NCBI RefSeq assembly: GCF_963677155.1
Contig: NZ_OY781884.1
Coordinates: 496,001-560,000, forward strand
DNA: 64,000 bases
Reading direction: 5' to 3'
From: an uncultured Draconibacterium sp.
GTDB lineage: Bacteria > Bacteroidota > Bacteroidia > Bacteroidales > Prolixibacteraceae
Shown piece by piece: positions 18,831-27,315 of the stretch; the stretch's first letter is position 1, and every line of letters begins with the position of its first letter. The notes below the pieces were generated by a model. The model was not told where the DNA came from. It did not search any database and saw nothing but the letters and a program-made list of their open reading frames with translations. The translations under genes and the position numbers were made by a program.

Positions 18831-19523
18831 TTAGTCTCTTTTTACACTTCCAAGCCCTTCAATATCGCGGGTTACTTTTGGATTTCCGGTGTAGCGAACT
18901 TTGCCAACACCTTCAATTTTGGCATACAGTGTTTCCTCAGCATGTACCGAGCCGGTTCCAACTCCTTCAATTTCAAAACGGGCATCGTTCACACGAAGAT
19001 CTTCTCCATCAACGTGTCCGGCTCCCGAAAGTTTAACCTCCAAACTCTCGGCCACCCCACTCAATTCAACCAACACACCGCCTTCGCCAACCAGTTCAAT
19101 ATCCTCAGCTTTTACTTCCAAATCAATTTTTGCTCCTCCTTCAACATGCACGTATAGGTCATTCAAGTCGAGGTAACCGTCGGTGTTTAAATTTAAACCG
19201 CCCTGCACATTTATTTCATCCAGATTTTTAAAATTGATATACAGGTGAATGCGCTCGTAATTAATAAAGTTACGATCAACCACCACTCGTAATTCGTCGC
19301 CCCAATTGTCCACATCCAATTCATCCAGAATATCATCATCGGGAGTTTTTACCACTAATGAACTTTCATTGCCCTGCGATAAAAATACTTTGTAACTGCC
19401 TTCGAGGTAAATGCCCGAAAAATTATCGATATCGTAACGGCGCGAATCCCAGTCATCGTCGTTTTGTGCCGAAAGATTGAATGCAAATAGAATTGATAAG
19501 GTAAACAGAAATGCTGTTTTCAT
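18831..19523 (-). CDS. Secreted head-GIN-domain (DUF2807) protein
   Basis: A 230-residue exported protein with signal peptide (residues 1-19, cut before QNDDDW). The rest is the DUF2807 beta-helix: repeated short strands with Gly/Asn turns, for example GIYLEGSYKVFLSQG and LSGAGHVDGEDLRVNDA. Such proteins are common in Bacteroidota and are thought to be extracellular or periplasmic adhesin-like or putative auto-transporter-like scaffolds; no activity is known. It is monocistronic. Confidence 0.88.
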   Translation of the reverse strand: MKTAFLFTLSILFAFNLSAQNDDDWDSRRYDIDNFSGIYLEGSYKVFLSQGNESSLVVKTPDDDILDELDVDNWGDELRVVVDRNFINYERIHLYINFKNLDEINVQGGLNLNTDGYLDLNDLYVHVEGGAKIDLEVKAEDIELVGEGGVLVELSGVAESLEVKLSGAGHVDGEDLRVNDARFEIEGVGTGSVHAEETLYAKIEGVGKVRYTGNPKVTRDIEGLGSVKRD

Positions 19524-19633
19524 AGCTTTAATTTTTATAACGATTTAAAAGTAAGGTTTCGTCTGTTCTAAATCGTGGTAATTTCGATGAACGTTTGCTT
19601 TTTCTGGATAAGTGGAGGAATTCGGGAAAGTTG

Positions 19634-20215
19634 TTACTTATTTCGTGCAAGAAATATCAGACCATAGTAGATTAAACCGGTAAGCACTAAAACCAGAAAA
19701 AAATCCATAAAAACAGTAGTCTGCAATGAAATAAGCCGATAGAAAATATACAAGACTCCAAGTACAGTTCCCGCCATTAAACACCTTACAAAAAACACAT
19801 GGAACATTTTTATTAGCTGTGCCGAACAAAATAACCACAGCAGGCCAAAAAGTAATATCGCCGCCCCCTCCCATTTGTTTCCGGTTCTCATTTCCACCAA
19901 ACCATAAACTACTGGAAGCGCCGAAGAAATAACCATACTGCGCGCAATACTCTTTCTGATCTTTATTCGGTTTCGGTCTCTTTTGATTTTTGGAAACAGT
20001 GAAAATTGAATTTCCTCACATCGGTATTCTTCAGAAAAAAGATCCTGCTCCGAATTAATGATTCCGCGTCTCAGTGCTTCCTGAATAGCTCGTTTTGCAG
20101 CTTCCGGCTGATAATGGTCGCGCATTTTCAGCACCTCTTTTAATTGCTTGTCGGAATAGTTCGGAATATCTTCCCGAAAATCAACCTCTCTGTTTGAATA
20201 TCTTTTCTGCCACAT
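19634..20215 (-). CDS. Conserved hypothetical membrane protein
   Basis: The ATG at 20215 gives 193 residues. The N-terminal half is soluble and charged, with a helix-rich segment (SDKQLKEVLKMRDHYQPEA) suggesting a peptide-binding or helical bundle module. The C-terminal half contains about four hydrophobic segments (about residues 88-105, 115-130, 138-158 and 165-188). The longer frame reaching 20380 is rejected because it runs into the divergent alcohol dehydrogenase gene on the opposite strand. The function is unknown. It is divergent from the dehydrogenase with a 70-bp spacer. Confidence 0.7.
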   Translation of the reverse strand: MWQKRYSNREVDFREDIPNYSDKQLKEVLKMRDHYQPEAAKRAIQEALRRGIINSEQDLFSEEYRCEEIQFSLFPKIKRDRNRIKIRKSIARSMVISSALPVVYGLVEMRTGNKWEGAAILLFGLLWLFCSAQLIKMFHVFFVRCLMAGTVLGVLYIFYRLISLQTTVFMDFFLVLVLTGLIYYGLIFLARNK

Positions 20216-20285
20216 TTTATATCTTTGAACAACGAACAGGCACTCCTGTTTCAGATGACAGTTGAAATAACCAAAAATAAATTTC

Positions 20286-21440
20286 ATGTACAATTTTGAG
20301 TTCAGAAATCCAGTTAAAATTCTTTTTGGAAAAGAATCAATATCAAAACTATCCGGTGAAATTCCGGCTGATGCAAACATCTTAATAATTTACGGCGGCG
20401 GAAGTATAAAACGCACTGGTGTTTACGACCAGGTGATGGCTGCGTTAAAAGGATACACTGTTGCAGAATTTAGCGGAATTGAGGCCAATCCTCACTACGA
20501 AACCTGTATGAAAGCAGTGGATGTTGTAAAAGAAAAAAATATCGATTTTTTGCTGGCAGTTGGTGGAGGTTCGGTACTTGATGCCACTAAATTTGTTGCC
20601 ACAGCAGCCTTGTACGAAAACGGCGATCCATGGGACATTCTGGCGGCAGGCGTACCGGTTGAAAAAGCGTTGCCACTTGGAGCTATTTTAACCTTGCCGG
20701 CAACAGGTTCGGAGATGAATGGAAATTCAGTGATTACACGTGCCGAAAGAAAGGAGAAAAAAGCTTTTGGTTCGCCGCTGGTAATGCCTCTGTTTTCGGT
20801 ACTCGACCCTGAATGTGTGTTTACCTTACCCGACCGACAGGTGGCCAACGGCGTTGTTGATGCCTTTATACACGTAATGGAGCAATACCTTACTTTTAAA
20901 GTAAATTCGCCACTACAAGACAGACTGGCTGAAAGTATCCTGGCCACGCTTATTGAGGAAGGTCCGAAAGTTTTGGCCGATCGTAAAAACTACGAAGCTG
21001 CTGCCAACTTTATGTGGTGTGCAACTATGGCACTAAACGGAATGATTGCCGTTGGAGTTCCGCAAGATTGGTCGACACATGCTATCGGTCACGAATTGAC
21101 TGCTTTCCACGGAATCGACCACGGAAGAACACTGGCCATTGTTTTGCCGGGAGTTATGCACATTAAGCGCGACAATAAAAAAGACAAGATTTTACAATAT
21201 GGCGAACGCATTTGGGGCATTACAAGTGGAAACGAGGATGAAAGAATAGATACCACTATTGCGCGAACAGTTGAGTTCTTCGAATCGTTAGGCGTACCAT
21301 GCCGCTTGCCTGATTATGATGTGCCGGAATCCAGCATTACAAAAATTGTGGATCGCTTTAAACAAAGTGAAGCTAAAATTGGCGAGAAGCAGGATATGGA
21401 TTATGTTGAAATTGAGAAGATTTTAAGAGACAGACTATAA
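20286..21440 (+). CDS. Iron-containing alcohol dehydrogenase (YqhD/BdhA-like)
   Basis: Group III metal-dependent alcohol dehydrogenase that reduces aldehydes with NAD(P)H. The 384-residue protein has the nucleotide motif GGGSVLDATKF (about residue 95), LPATGSEMNGNSVI, the first metal ligands in VDAFIHVMEQY, and the second in HAIGHELTAFHGIDHGRTLA, which contains the His ligands. The length and the N-terminus NFEFRNPVKILFGK match the YqhD/butanol dehydrogenase branch; the GGGS motif is of the NADP-preferring type, though cofactor preference is not certain. Confidence 0.93.
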   Translation: MYNFEFRNPVKILFGKESISKLSGEIPADANILIIYGGGSIKRTGVYDQVMAALKGYTVAEFSGIEANPHYETCMKAVDVVKEKNIDFLLAVGGGSVLDATKFVATAALYENGDPWDILAAGVPVEKALPLGAILTLPATGSEMNGNSVITRAERKEKKAFGSPLVMPLFSVLDPECVFTLPDRQVANGVVDAFIHVMEQYLTFKVNSPLQDRLAESILATLIEEGPKVLADRKNYEAAANFMWCATMALNGMIAVGVPQDWSTHAIGHELTAFHGIDHGRTLAIVLPGVMHIKRDNKKDKILQYGERIWGITSGNEDERIDTTIARTVEFFESLGVPCRLPDYDVPESSITKIVDRFKQSEAKIGEKQDMDYVEIEKILRDRL

Positions 21441-21450
21441 TGATGAATTT

Positions 21451-21596
21451 CGATTAACGATTTTCGATTGACAAGAAAGTAATTATAAATTCTGTTGTGA
21501 TTTATTTCTTCATTCATAATTCGTTAATCGTTGTTCGAATTTCAAAAGCTATTGATCAGGGATCCGATCCTTTTTTCTATTAACGGGATCGGATCC
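21451..21596. repeat. Two inverted repeats between convergent genes
   Basis: CGATTAACGA (21451-21460) pairs with TCGTTAATCG (21521-21530) across a 60-base loop. Further on, GGATCCGATCC (21560-21570) pairs with GGATCGGATCC (21586-21596) across 15 bases; this second hairpin includes the last codons and stop of the minus-strand aminotransferase gene. The two convergent genes probably end their transcripts here. Confidence 0.5.
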
Positions 21597-22392
21597 TTCT
21601 ATTTATGTCTTCCTGAATGATTTTATCGTATTCAATCATCAAACTTCGTAATACTTTATTATCAACATCAAAAGAATGCCCGGCCACTTCGTTTACCGGA
21701 AGTATTTTGGGCGAAGTACCGGTTATAAAAGCAGCATCAAAACCAGTTAATCCATCCAAATGTATTTCAGCCTCAACTATTTTTAGGTTAAGGCGGCTTG
21801 CACAAGCAATTGTTTTCTGCCGGGTGATACCCAACAAAACCTGTTTGCCCGGAGGTGTAATTATTTCATTGCCTTTTATAAAAAACACATTGCTTCGGCT
21901 TCCCTCGGTAATTCGCTTTTCATGATCCACCAACAGCACCTCATAAAAACCTAAGGTTTCCATCAGCTGGGTGGCTTGTTTACGGACCTCGGTTTGAAAA
22001 ACTTTGGCATTTGGATTCATACGCTCGGCATGTAACAATCCGCAGCGAATTCCAAACCGATACTGTTCAGCCGAAGGATAATTATGCGCGATAAAAAAAG
22101 CTTTCAGGTTTGTTTTACACGAAATAAGAATATTCCCCTCATCCACTTCGTTTCTTACGATCAGCTGATTTAAAAACGCCTCCAATTGCGCACAATTATA
22201 TGGAACTTCTTTTCCTGCCAATTCAGCCGACGACAGCATTCGTTGCAGATGCTCATCTAAAAACAGTGGAACTCCGTTTACAACACGCAACACTTCGTAG
22301 ATTCCACCTTCGTTTTCGGCCGGAAAAAAAGTAGAAACCGGTAAAATCCGATCGTTGAGAACAAAGTATTTATGTAGAGGTAATAGCGCCAT
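21580..22392 (-). CDS. Class IV PLP-dependent aminotransferase
   Basis: Fold-type IV PLP enzyme related to branched-chain aminotransferase, D-amino acid aminotransferase and aminodeoxychorismate lyase. The 270-residue protein shows GGIYEVLRVVNGVPLFLDEHL near the start, the Lys of TEVRKQATQLM as likely PLP lysine, and the class signature ITEGSRSNVFFIKG with the PLP-binding Glu. GTSPKILPVNEV is the conserved phosphate region. It cannot be assigned to one of these reactions from sequence alone, and it has no pabB or ilv neighbours. It stands alone on the minus strand. Confidence 0.85.
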   Translation of the reverse strand: MALLPLHKYFVLNDRILPVSTFFPAENEGGIYEVLRVVNGVPLFLDEHLQRMLSSAELAGKEVPYNCAQLEAFLNQLIVRNEVDEGNILISCKTNLKAFFIAHNYPSAEQYRFGIRCGLLHAERMNPNAKVFQTEVRKQATQLMETLGFYEVLLVDHEKRITEGSRSNVFFIKGNEIITPPGKQVLLGITRQKTIACASRLNLKIVEAEIHLDGLTGFDAAFITGTSPKILPVNEVAGHSFDVDNKVLRSLMIEYDKIIQEDINRRIRSR

Positions 22393-22540
22393 GTTTATCT
22401 TTTGTGGTAAAATTATTGAAATCTTTCAAAAGCAATTCAAATGCCGCCCGAGATTCCATATACCAACTTGATAAAATATCAATAAACATGATTTTCATTA
22501 TCTGCCAAACGAACTTTTTATATACAAAAAGAGCTGTTGT

Positions 22541-23263
22541 TTACCCCTGAAGCTGCAACACCTCTAGCACCGCATTTTTATAACTCCGCCCAATGGGTAA
22601 TTCCTTTCCGGGTACTTCAATACTGGAAGAAGTAAAAGCTTCGATTTTCGACAACGCCACAATAAATGATTTATGAATGCGCATAAAACCATTGTCAGGC
22701 AATTTTTCCGACATGTGAGTCATGCTTGTTTTTGTAATGATTTTTTTATCAGTAGTATAAATCTGAACATATTCGCTTAAGCCCTCAACATAAAGAATTT
22801 CGTTTAAATACACCTTCAAAACCTTTTTATTCTCTTTTACATAGATAAAGGCTTCACCGGATTTTCCATTGGTTGAAGCTACGGGGTTCACAGCCGGAAC
22901 ATCATCCTGAACCGACTGGTAATATTTATTTACCGATTTAAGGAAACGCTCGAAGGTTATTGGTTTAAGCAAGAAATCAACCACATCCAGCTCAAACCCT
23001 TCAAGGGCATATTCGCGATAGGCAGTGGTAATAATTACTTTTGGTGGATTTTTTAATGTTCTAAGAAATTCGATTCCTGTTATTTGCGGCATCTGAATGT
23101 CCATAAACATCAGATCTACTTTGTGGTTATGTAGTTCCTGCAGTGCTTTCATGGCATCTCCACACTCGGCACAAATTTCAAAATTATCTAGTTTTTCAAT
23201 GTGCGAGCGCATCAAGTCACGTGCAAGAGGCTCATCATCAATAATGAGGCACTTTGTTTTCAT
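22541..23263 (-). CDS. LytTR-family response regulator
   Basis: Transcription regulator of the LytR/AlgR class. With ATG at 23263 it has 240 residues: a receiver domain at 1-120 (acidic pair DDEP, phosphoacceptor Asp in MFMDIQMP, Thr in VIITTAY, Lys in FLLKPI) and a C-terminal LytTR DNA-binding domain (about 140-238, starting FIYVKENKKV, with MRIHKSFIVALSKIE). It is the last gene of a three-gene operon, 106 bases after the degenerate kinase gene. The cognate partner is most probably the intact kinase at 24379-25470. Confidence 0.94.
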   Translation of the reverse strand: MKTKCLIIDDEPLARDLMRSHIEKLDNFEICAECGDAMKALQELHNHKVDLMFMDIQMPQITGIEFLRTLKNPPKVIITTAYREYALEGFELDVVDFLLKPITFERFLKSVNKYYQSVQDDVPAVNPVASTNGKSGEAFIYVKENKKVLKVYLNEILYVEGLSEYVQIYTTDKKIITKTSMTHMSEKLPDNGFMRIHKSFIVALSKIEAFTSSSIEVPGKELPIGRSYKNAVLEVLQLQG

Positions 23264-23369
23264 GTCAATAGATATTAGCTTTGTTTTCTGTAAAATCTGA
23301 AGCACAGGCTTCAGTCTGTTTTCAATCTGTTACTAAAATAGTATGAGAAATAGGAATAGTGTTACACTT

Positions 23370-24407
23370 TTACGGATAAATTTCTATACTAAATTCTCTA
23401 AAATTATCATCTATGTTCTCCACCAACCGATGTTTGCCCGGAAAATTATAATGTAAACGCTGGTTGGTAATTTTATTGTCATCATTGTCGGCTATTTTAA
23501 AACTGTTTTCGCTCCAAAATGTAAAAGAAAACAGCAAATACTTTCGCTCCGCTTTTACAATGACTGTACTTTCATAGTTTTCGTTACACTCGTAAGCTAT
23601 TTTTATTGCAGAATTTATAAACGGGAGCAGCAAAAGTGGCGGAACAACATACGATTTAAGGTTTCCGCTAACAATAAAATTACTGCTTAACCGCTCGCCC
23701 AAAGCTTGGTTATGAATGGTAATAAACTCCTCCAGCAGTTTTACTTCAAGCTCCAGCGGTATCAATTCTTCTTTTCCTTCGTAGAGAAAACGATTCAGGA
23801 AATTCGATATATTTATTATCATTTCCGGCGCTGTTTCCCCCCTTTTACCCGAAAACAATTCTAATTCCTCTACCAATTCTAAAACAATACGGGGTTGCAA
23901 CTGGTAACGATAAATCTCCTGTTCAGTTTCAAGTTTCGAACGCAGCAATTCTTCTTTCTGATATTCGGCCCTATACCACGAACTCCCGGCTTTTATGGCC
24001 AGAAATACCAGGATAATGTAATGATTACCAACACCACTGATCACGATATTTTTAAGGTTAAGAAAACCCGGAGCAAACATTCTGCTTTTATCGAAAAAAT
24101 AGAAGACCAGGTAATTGCTCACCAGTAATTCGATTACCGAAAACAGGATAAGAAACACAATTACACCTGTTGCAAACAGCAGATAATACTTTTTGAAAAA
24201 TGTTTTGGGCAAAAGCCAGTAAGCAATTAAATAAGTATGCGTTACAAAAACAGGCAGAGTAACCAGATAATACATCAGCCAAACATGCAACGAGCCGATC
24301 CCATCATTCAAAGTTTGAATAAAGGTGAACGATATTATCCATGCCAACCAAAAAATGACATGCAAAATATACTGCTGTTTAGCGATATGTAATATGCTTG
24401 TTTTCAT
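23370..24407 (-). CDS. Degenerate LytS-type histidine kinase homologue
   Basis: A 345-residue membrane protein with the layout of a LytS-type kinase (about four hydrophobic segments in residues 10-150, then a His_kinase-like region) but with key residues lost. The position expected to read DPHFLFN reads LQPRIVLELVEEL, so the phosphoacceptor His is absent. The N-box expected as LVENAIKHG reads FINSAIKIAYE. No G-box is visible at the C-terminus. It overlaps the preceding intact kinase by 29 bases and precedes the LytTR regulator. I infer a non-catalytic partner or sensor that modulates the intact kinase; this is inference from residue loss. Confidence 0.82.
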   Translation of the reverse strand: MKTSILHIAKQQYILHVIFWLAWIISFTFIQTLNDGIGSLHVWLMYYLVTLPVFVTHTYLIAYWLLPKTFFKKYYLLFATGVIVFLILFSVIELLVSNYLVFYFFDKSRMFAPGFLNLKNIVISGVGNHYIILVFLAIKAGSSWYRAEYQKEELLRSKLETEQEIYRYQLQPRIVLELVEELELFSGKRGETAPEMIINISNFLNRFLYEGKEELIPLELEVKLLEEFITIHNQALGERLSSNFIVSGNLKSYVVPPLLLLPFINSAIKIAYECNENYESTVIVKAERKYLLFSFTFWSENSFKIADNDDNKITNQRLHYNFPGKHRLVENIDDNFREFSIEIYP

Positions 24408-25470
24408 GCGATCTTTTTAACTCCAGACGTACCTTAAACTTGTCGCCCATATCTTTCACGTTCAGGTCGTAACCTAGTTCGTCGTAAATAATAGTCAAGC
24501 GTCTTTTTAATCCGCTATAACCACTTCCCCGTTCAATTTCCTTTGGCTTCTTCTGCAATCCTTCGGGCTTGCTGTTTTCGGTTTCAATAATTATTTTTTT
24601 ATCTGTAGCCTTTACCCAAATAGTAATCCATGGCGCACCGGCATCTAAACTACTGCCATGTTTAAAACAGTTTTCTACCAACAGAAACAATACCATTGGT
24701 GGAATTTGTGCCGAAATCAAGTTTCCTTCAGTTTTGTAACTCATCTGCAAACGTTTCCCGTAACGTAATTTCTCCAGCTGAAGGTAATTCTCAACCAACT
24801 CCACTTCATCCATCAACGTTACAAATTCTTTAAGGCTTTCGTTGATAATATAAGTAAGCACAATTTTCATGCGGCTGATTACCTCGTTAGTTTTTTCAGG
24901 ATTAAGTAACGATAAGGCATACAGATTATTAATAGTGTTGAACATGAAATGCGGATCGAACTGCGATTGCAAAAGTGTTGTTTGTGCTTTTCGGTGTTGC
25001 TGCTCCAGTTTTTTTCGCAGGTTGTCGGTAAGGATATAATCTTTTACATATTTGCCAATACAAAACAAGGCCACAATAAAGGTCATGTCTTTTGTATTCA
25101 TTACAGTTAAACGAAGATTAAAAGCTCCGTTACCGGAAATATTTTCGGGAGCAATTGAGGCGTAAAAAATATAATCGGAGAACAATAACTTTAATGCCGA
25201 TAAGCCAATTCCTACCAACAGAAAAACTACGATAAACCAAAACGGTTTGGCTTTTAACAACAACTCAGGGATAAGAAGAAAAATAGTAATGTAAGCATAG
25301 CCAAAAAAGAAAAAGGCATTGCCCAATGTTATTCCGAATATGTATAAAAGGCTATCGTTTTCGCTTTGAACAAACAAAATACCGGTAAACAATACCACGG
25401 TAATTACAAAGAATAAAATATGCCTTGTTCCCCGGTAAAGCACATTGTTATTATACAACAATTTGTTCAT
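24379..25470 (-). CDS. LytS-type sensor histidine kinase
   Basis: Membrane sensor kinase of the LytS/YehU family, 363 residues. Four hydrophobic segments fill about residues 15-155. The phosphoacceptor block QSQFDPHFMFNTINN (about 172-186) is intact, as are the N-box LLVENCFKHG and the G-box GSGYSGLKRRL. It is the first gene of the operon kinase, degenerate kinase, LytTR regulator. The signal is unknown. Confidence 0.93.
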   Translation of the reverse strand: MNKLLYNNNVLYRGTRHILFFVITVVLFTGILFVQSENDSLLYIFGITLGNAFFFFGYAYITIFLLIPELLLKAKPFWFIVVFLLVGIGLSALKLLFSDYIFYASIAPENISGNGAFNLRLTVMNTKDMTFIVALFCIGKYVKDYILTDNLRKKLEQQHRKAQTTLLQSQFDPHFMFNTINNLYALSLLNPEKTNEVISRMKIVLTYIINESLKEFVTLMDEVELVENYLQLEKLRYGKRLQMSYKTEGNLISAQIPPMVLFLLVENCFKHGSSLDAGAPWITIWVKATDKKIIIETENSKPEGLQKKPKEIERGSGYSGLKRRLTIIYDELGYDLNVKDMGDKFKVRLELKRSHENKHITYR

Positions 25471-25721
25471 TACGTTAACTCGTCGATGCTAAAGGTAGCA
25501 ACATTTGTAAAAGCGTTGCAATATTAACAGGAAACAAGCCGCAAAAAACTGTGGCTAACTAAAGAATTACCATTTTACAATAAAAGAGCCATTCATTAAA
25601 AAGCCCTACGCTTAAACAACGCAGAGCTTTAGAGTAAGTACCCAACAATTTTATATTACCCATTCATATTTTATCGTTCTATTCTTTTCAATGTTTTCTG
25701 TTTTTTCTGTTAAAAGAAAAC

Positions 25722-25739
25722 CCCCGCCCACTGGCGGGG
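25722..25739 (-). terminator. Terminator of the hypothetical gene at 25794
   Basis: GC-only 7-bp stem CCCCGCC/GGCGGGG with a 4-base loop; on the minus strand it is followed by TTTTCTTTT. It lies 55 bases past the stop of the upstream gene. Confidence 0.8.
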
Positions 25740-25793
25740 ATCATCTTTTTCATACTTCTATGAAAAAAATTGCGCTGTACTTTAAATATCGTT

Positions 25794-26291
25794 TTAAAAA
25801 TTGGCCTGATATTCGTCTTTCACCAAATCAGGGAAATAACAGGCGATCAAACCAAGTAAATCATCTTTCGATTTTTTATTCTGACAAATCACACGTTGCG
25901 AGTAATAAGCAACTCTATCCAACTTCAGATTCATTTCTTCTTTTGGCAACTGCTGGAAACGAGGTTCCATTTTCTTTACTCCAAACACGTGGTTTCTGCA
26001 GGCATATTGAATTTCAAACTCATCGCTACGAACAATAAAAGTCGTGCATTTTTTATTGTCTTCTGATAATACACCAATTTGTACAGGATGGTTGGTATTA
26101 GCATAGGTCAACTCGTAAGTTTCCAGTACCTTATCATCGAAAACCATTGGTGAGCTTGAATTTACGATAGTATACCTACCAAATTCGGTAAGAGAGTTTC
26201 CGCTCATCGCCTTTCCGTCTTTAATTTTTGCAGTGGTGGCCATGCTTAAAATTGCCAGGCAAACGCTTAATAGAACTAGTTTTGTTTTCAT
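25794..26291 (-). CDS. Secreted hypothetical protein
   Basis: A 165-residue protein with a signal peptide (residues 1-21: MKTKLVLLSVCLAILSMATTA). The mature part is beta-rich and has four Cys (in KKCTTF, YACRNH, VICQNK, LIACYF), so disulfides are possible if it is periplasmic. I do not recognise the family. It is a single gene with its own terminator. Confidence 0.7.
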   Translation of the reverse strand: MKTKLVLLSVCLAILSMATTAKIKDGKAMSGNSLTEFGRYTIVNSSSPMVFDDKVLETYELTYANTNHPVQIGVLSEDNKKCTTFIVRSDEFEIQYACRNHVFGVKKMEPRFQQLPKEEMNLKLDRVAYYSQRVICQNKKSKDDLLGLIACYFPDLVKDEYQANF

Positions 26292-26742
26292 CTCATTATT
26301 GTTTTAATTGTTCTTACATTTCAAATTTACGGAACAAGCTGATGTGATGATTTTTAATTCAGCATTCAGTAGTTAACAGACAACAAACGTCAGGTTTTAT
26401 TCTGCAAAACTCGTTAACCGCTATTCACCTGCATTCTGTTGCAGTTGCACCTAAAATTGTGCAGTTGGCTGTTCTACAAAATCGACAAATACCACTCTTT
26501 GCTAAAAGTTTTATCGTCTGCCTGGCTGAAAAAGAAAGTTTTAGTTTAACCTGAAAAATTCATGAATTTTCTACATGAAGTGTTGACGATTGAAAATCTG
26601 CATATTATGTGCTTCAGCAATGAATATCCTACGATTTACAACGTCAAGGTTAACCCTGACAAATAATTGTATTTCAATTATTTCGTCAGCCCTTTGGGTA
26701 ATTAATTCATTTTTATGAATTAATTAGGTTAATTTGCAGGCT
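26292..26742. promoter_or_regulatory. Spacer with three stacked palindromes before the gene at 26743
   Basis: 450 bases without a gene. Three inverted repeats sit in the last 100 bases: an 18-bp near-palindrome at 26643-26660 (GTCAAGGTTAACCCTGAC, one mismatch pair); a hairpin at 26657-26688 with arms AAATAATTG/CAATTATTT, flanked by TGAC and GTCA; and a perfect 12-bp stem with a TTTT loop at 26699-26726 (TAATTAATTCAT arms), ending 16 bases before the ATG. They may be operators or 5'-leader structures for the downstream gene. Confidence 0.55.
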
Positions 26743-27213
26743 ATGGAAATTGCTTCGCTGAGCAACATAAAAAAGGAATTAAAAAACCTGCCGCCCGAGG
26801 TTTTACAAGATGTAATTACACGGCTGGCCAAGTATAAAAAAGATAATAAAGAACTGCTGAGTTATCTTTTGTTCGAGGCTTATAACGAGGATGAATACAT
26901 AAGACAAGTAAAAGAAGAAATTGATCTGGAATTTATGAGCCTGAACCAAAGCAGTTTTTACCTGGCAAAAAAAACAATTCGAAAAGTTTTAAAAACCACC
27001 AAAAAGCACATTCGTTTTTCGGGCAAAAAAGAAACAGAAATCGAACTGCTGCTATATTTCTGTAAGAAACTTAAAGACTCGCGCCTAAATTATAAAAGAA
27101 GCCGGGTTGTGTTCAATATGTACCTAAACCAGGTAAAACGGATTCAAAAAGTAATTTCCATGCTTCACGAAGATCTGCAATACGATTACCGCGAAGAGCT
27201 GGATGCGTTGTAA
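26743..27213 (+). CDS. Conserved hypothetical protein, helical
   Basis: A 156-residue cytoplasmic, Lys-rich, almost entirely helical protein starting MEIASLSNIKKELKNLP. The ATG at 26743 is preferred to a TTG nine bases earlier. The N-terminal segment (KKELKNLPPEVLQDVITRLAKYKK) resembles a conserved helical-repeat protein of Bacteroidota (DUF6155-like), a weak assignment. No signal peptide, membrane segment or catalytic motif is seen. Its leader carries three stacked palindromes. Confidence 0.7.
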   Translation: MEIASLSNIKKELKNLPPEVLQDVITRLAKYKKDNKELLSYLLFEAYNEDEYIRQVKEEIDLEFMSLNQSSFYLAKKTIRKVLKTTKKHIRFSGKKETEIELLLYFCKKLKDSRLNYKRSRVVFNMYLNQVKRIQKVISMLHEDLQYDYREELDAL

Positions 27214-27315
27214 ACTTCTATTTTAACTCATTCCGCAACTATTCTCCGAACATCCTATTAACAAATACGTTACTATGTTAAGGTTTATGTACAAAACAAT
27301 TAAACCGTTAACGCC

